14,441 nucleotides of DNA from JAUVAV01 sp965371665 (GTDB lineage Bacteria > Oederibacteriota > JAAXVQ01 > JAUVAV01): contig CBDUZI010000078.1 in the NCBI GenBank assembly GCA_965371665.1, positions 1-14,441 of the forward strand, in the 5' to 3' direction. The notes under the pieces are model-generated. The model did no database searches. It saw nothing but the letters and a program-made list of their open reading frames with translations, and was not told the DNA's origin. Within the stretch, counting starts at the first letter, position 1, and each line of letters starts with the position of its first letter. Both the position numbers and the translations under genes were made by a program. Positions 12,523 through 14,441 of this stretch are shown here, piece after piece.

Positions 12523-13872
12523 ATGAAACGCGTTTTAATAATATTATTGCCCACTATGATACTGAGTACATCAGCCTGGGGAGAGGGCGCAATGCTGCGC
12601 CTCAGCCTGGAGCAGGCTGAGGCCGCGGCCTGCGATTTTTCACCGCGCCTTAAAGCCAAAAATCTGGAACTGGCCACAGCGCAAGCCCGGGCGGACAGCC
12701 AATTTTCCTTGCGTTGGCCAAAGATCAGCCTGGAGGCTGATTGGCGCTATGTGACGGAAATCGGGAGCATAAAATTGCCCTTTCCCGGCCAGCCGGAAGT
12801 AAGCTTGGGAGATAATCAGAATTACTCAATCGGTCCGATGCTGAGCTGGATGGCCTGGGATACAGGGGGAAGATATTTTAGCTGGAAGGCGCAGCAGCGC
12901 AGAGTCCGGTCCCGGCAGGAGGAAGTACGGGCGCTGAGCAGGGAAATAAAACTGGAGACCAGGTTAGCCTATTTCAAGACGCAATTGGTCCTGGAACAGG
13001 TCCGCCTGCTGGGAGATGCGCTAAAATTGGCCCAGGCTCAGTACCGGGATATCCGGAGGAAGGTGGCGGCCGGCGCTTCCAGCCGCATAGACGAACTCTC
13101 CAGCCACCAGGAAGTTCTTTCCCGCCAACGCCATCTCCGGTCGGCCGGGACGGACCTGGCCGGAGCCATAAGGGATATCCTTGATCTGACCGGGAGAAAT
13201 GAGAGTATAGAGGAAGCTCTGGCGGAGAAAACATCTTCCTGGATCGACGACCCGGGTGTTTTAATCCATTGGGACGCGCTGGACGAGTCTCACCAGCGCC
13301 TCAAGCAGTCCGCAGAAGCGCGGCCTGATCTGAATCACCCCCACGCGCAACGGTTGGCGAGTATGGCAATCGCGGCTGAGCAGACGGCCCGGGGCTTGGG
13401 AGCCGGGCATTGGCCGCGGGTGATGATAGCGGCGAAAACCAGTCTGGACTATCCCAACGGGCCGATACTTGAGAGCGTTCATCAAAATATGGTGGGTATT
13501 TCCGCCAGTTGGGATATATTTCAGGGTAAGCGCGTATTTAAGCAGGTGGAGGAACAAGTCCGGCAGGCTGCGGCCTGGAAGCAGCAGGAGATCGAAGTGC
13601 TCCGGAAATTAAAGCTGAGCTGGGAAAAAGCCCAGGACCGGTTTAAACAGCTCCAGGATGAACAGGTTTTTAATCGTCAGGCAGTCAGAGAGACGGATGA
13701 ACTGGCCGGCCTGGTTTATCAGGCCTACAAGATCGGGCGTTCCAATTATCTCGAGGTCCAGGCCGTTAATTTACAGGCCCTGGAAGCCAAGACCAATTCA
13801 ATCCGCACCCGGGTGCAGATACTTATCCAACTGGCTGTATTGGACAGCCTTTCCGAAAGGGGAGAAAAATAA
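12523..13872 (+). CDS. TolC-family outer-membrane efflux protein
   Basis: This is the outer-membrane channel component of a tripartite exporter. The 449-residue product is normal for the family. Residues 1-20 are a signal peptide (KR, hydrophobic ILLPTMIL, then SAWG) with cleavage expected near residue 20. The rest has the two-part layout of TolC proteins: LSLEQAEAAACDFSPRLKAK begins the first repeat, long coiled-coil helices follow, and the second repeat ends with YQAYKIGRSNYLEVQAVN, a typical C-terminal signature. There is no N-terminal lipobox cysteine, so it is not an NodT/OprM-type lipoprotein. AGGGGGAT in the nine-base gap after tetR serves as ribosome-binding site. Two bases separate its stop from the adaptor gene. 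The transported substrate is unknown. Confidence 0.92.
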   Translation: MKRVLIILLPTMILSTSAWGEGAMLRLSLEQAEAAACDFSPRLKAKNLELATAQARADSQFSLRWPKISLEADWRYVTEIGSIKLPFPGQPEVSLGDNQNYSIGPMLSWMAWDTGGRYFSWKAQQRRVRSRQEEVRALSREIKLETRLAYFKTQLVLEQVRLLGDALKLAQAQYRDIRRKVAAGASSRIDELSSHQEVLSRQRHLRSAGTDLAGAIRDILDLTGRNESIEEALAEKTSSWIDDPGVLIHWDALDESHQRLKQSAEARPDLNHPHAQRLASMAIAAEQTARGLGAGHWPRVMIAAKTSLDYPNGPILESVHQNMVGISASWDIFQGKRVFKQVEEQVRQAAAWKQQEIEVLRKLKLSWEKAQDRFKQLQDEQVFNRQAVRETDELAGLVYQAYKIGRSNYLEVQAVNLQALEAKTNSIRTRVQILIQLAVLDSLSERGEK

Positions 13873-13874
13873 CC

Positions 13875-14441
13875 ATGGATAAAAGAAAAATAATCATTCC
13901 CGCAGTCATTTTACTTCTGGGAGGAGGTTCAATCTGGTGGTTAATGCATCCAACGGAATTTTTATATGCCGGGACCATAGAAGCTACGGAGATCACGCTC
14001 TCTCCCCGGGTAGGTTCAGTAATCGAACAGGTTAAAGTGCAGGAGGGGGATAGGGTCACGGCCGGACAGACACTCGTAATTCTAGGGGGTGAGGATATTA
14101 AGTTGGCCGCCCAGCTGGCAGAGAGCGATTTTCAACGCGCCCGGCAGCTCTTGAATAATGGTTCGATTACGCGGGCTGCGTATGATAAGCTGCGCTTCGC
14201 GCGGGACCAGGCCAGATTGCGGCAAAGCTGGTGCGAGATCAAAGCGCCAACTGCCGGTATTGTGCTGAACCGATATCACGAACCTGGGGAGACAGTAAGA
14301 CCAGGAGTAAACCTCATGACCTTGGGAGATATCTCGGAGGTCTGGGCTTTTATCTACGTGGAGCAGCCCAAGCTGGCCGAATTTGCGCTAGCAGCCTGTC
14401 GGACTTTGTTGTTGACTTATGATATAATGACAGCAGTTTCC
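13875..14441 (+). CDS. HlyD/YbhG-like periplasmic adaptor (membrane fusion protein), 3' end outside window
   Basis: The ORF is open to the last base (189 codons), so the C-terminus is missing. The product would link an inner-membrane pump to the TolC-family channel. Residues 7-24 are a hydrophobic N-terminal anchor. The first half of the lipoyl domain is AGTIEATEITLSPRVGSVIE followed by VQEGDRVTAGQTLVIL (55-70). The second half is IKAPTAGIVLNRYHEPGETV (122 onward). The helical hairpin between them (about 74-118, LLNNGSITRAAYDKLRFARD) is short beside the long coiled coils of EmrA or AcrA. The beta-barrel begins with ISEVWAFIYVEQPKL, but the last 20 residues (EFALAACRTLLLTYDIMTAV) do not look like the expected continuation. 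ATG 13875 follows AGGGGAG inside tolC. ABC-transporter subunits or an RND pump may follow. Confidence 0.88.
   Translation, partial: MDKRKIIIPAVILLLGGGSIWWLMHPTEFLYAGTIEATEITLSPRVGSVIEQVKVQEGDRVTAGQTLVILGGEDIKLAAQLAESDFQRARQLLNNGSITRAAYDKLRFARDQARLRQSWCEIKAPTAGIVLNRYHEPGETVRPGVNLMTLGDISEVWAFIYVEQPKLAEFALAACRTLLLTYDIMTAVS

Noticed and set aside
14231..14422. 63-residue plus-strand ORF
   Set aside because: It is an out-of-frame shadow of the HlyD-like adaptor gene.

Overview
The window reads as a stretch of chromosome from a Gram-negative (two-membrane) bacterium: it holds a TolC-family outer-membrane efflux protein and a HlyD-type periplasmic adaptor. The very large exported multidomain protein, and the style of its N-terminal domain, remind me of Candidatus Omnitrophota (PVC-related) genomes. 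That placement is inference from recall; no rRNA or marker gene here can confirm it. All intact genes lie on the + strand.

Region 1 (1-1129) has no intact gene. It is a patch of interspersed palindromic repeats around a decayed minus-strand GIY-YIG nuclease gene (203-513). One flanking repeat supplies the gene's Shine-Dalgarno sequence and the other supplies its stop codon, so gene and repeats look like one unit. A second kind of repeat debris (752-876) and an AT-rich promoter region lead into the next gene.

Region 2 (1130-9100) is one giant ORF of about 2650 residues. It has a signal peptide, an N-terminal alpha/beta domain resembling the ChaN/TraB/EreA type, a hydrophobic segment, eleven HEAT-like repeats of about 44 residues, a long unrecognised AT-richer middle with a compact H/C-containing module, a DUF89 (ARMT1-like) metal-dependent phosphatase domain with its motifs intact, and a hydrophobic C-terminus. 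I know of no described protein with this combination; it is the best candidate for something new.

Region 3 (9101-11480) holds htpG (bacterial Hsp90) behind a near-ideal extended -10 promoter overlapped by an inverted repeat. Directly at the htpG stop lies the C-terminal two thirds of CutA1 without its N-terminus, a gene remnant.

Region 4 (11481-11883) holds a 153-bp MITE-like element with terminal inverted repeats and a 7-bp direct repeat. One arm matches a copy at 118-170. It lies about a dozen bases upstream of the tetR promoter.

Region 5 (11884-14441) is an efflux operon: a TetR regulator with a perfect 16-bp operator-like palindrome at its own promoter, a TolC-family outer-membrane protein, and a HlyD/YbhG-like adaptor that runs off the window. 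The likely logic is a TetR repressor controlling its own operon, with adaptor and outer-membrane channel forming two parts of a tripartite exporter whose inner-membrane pump would lie beyond the right edge.
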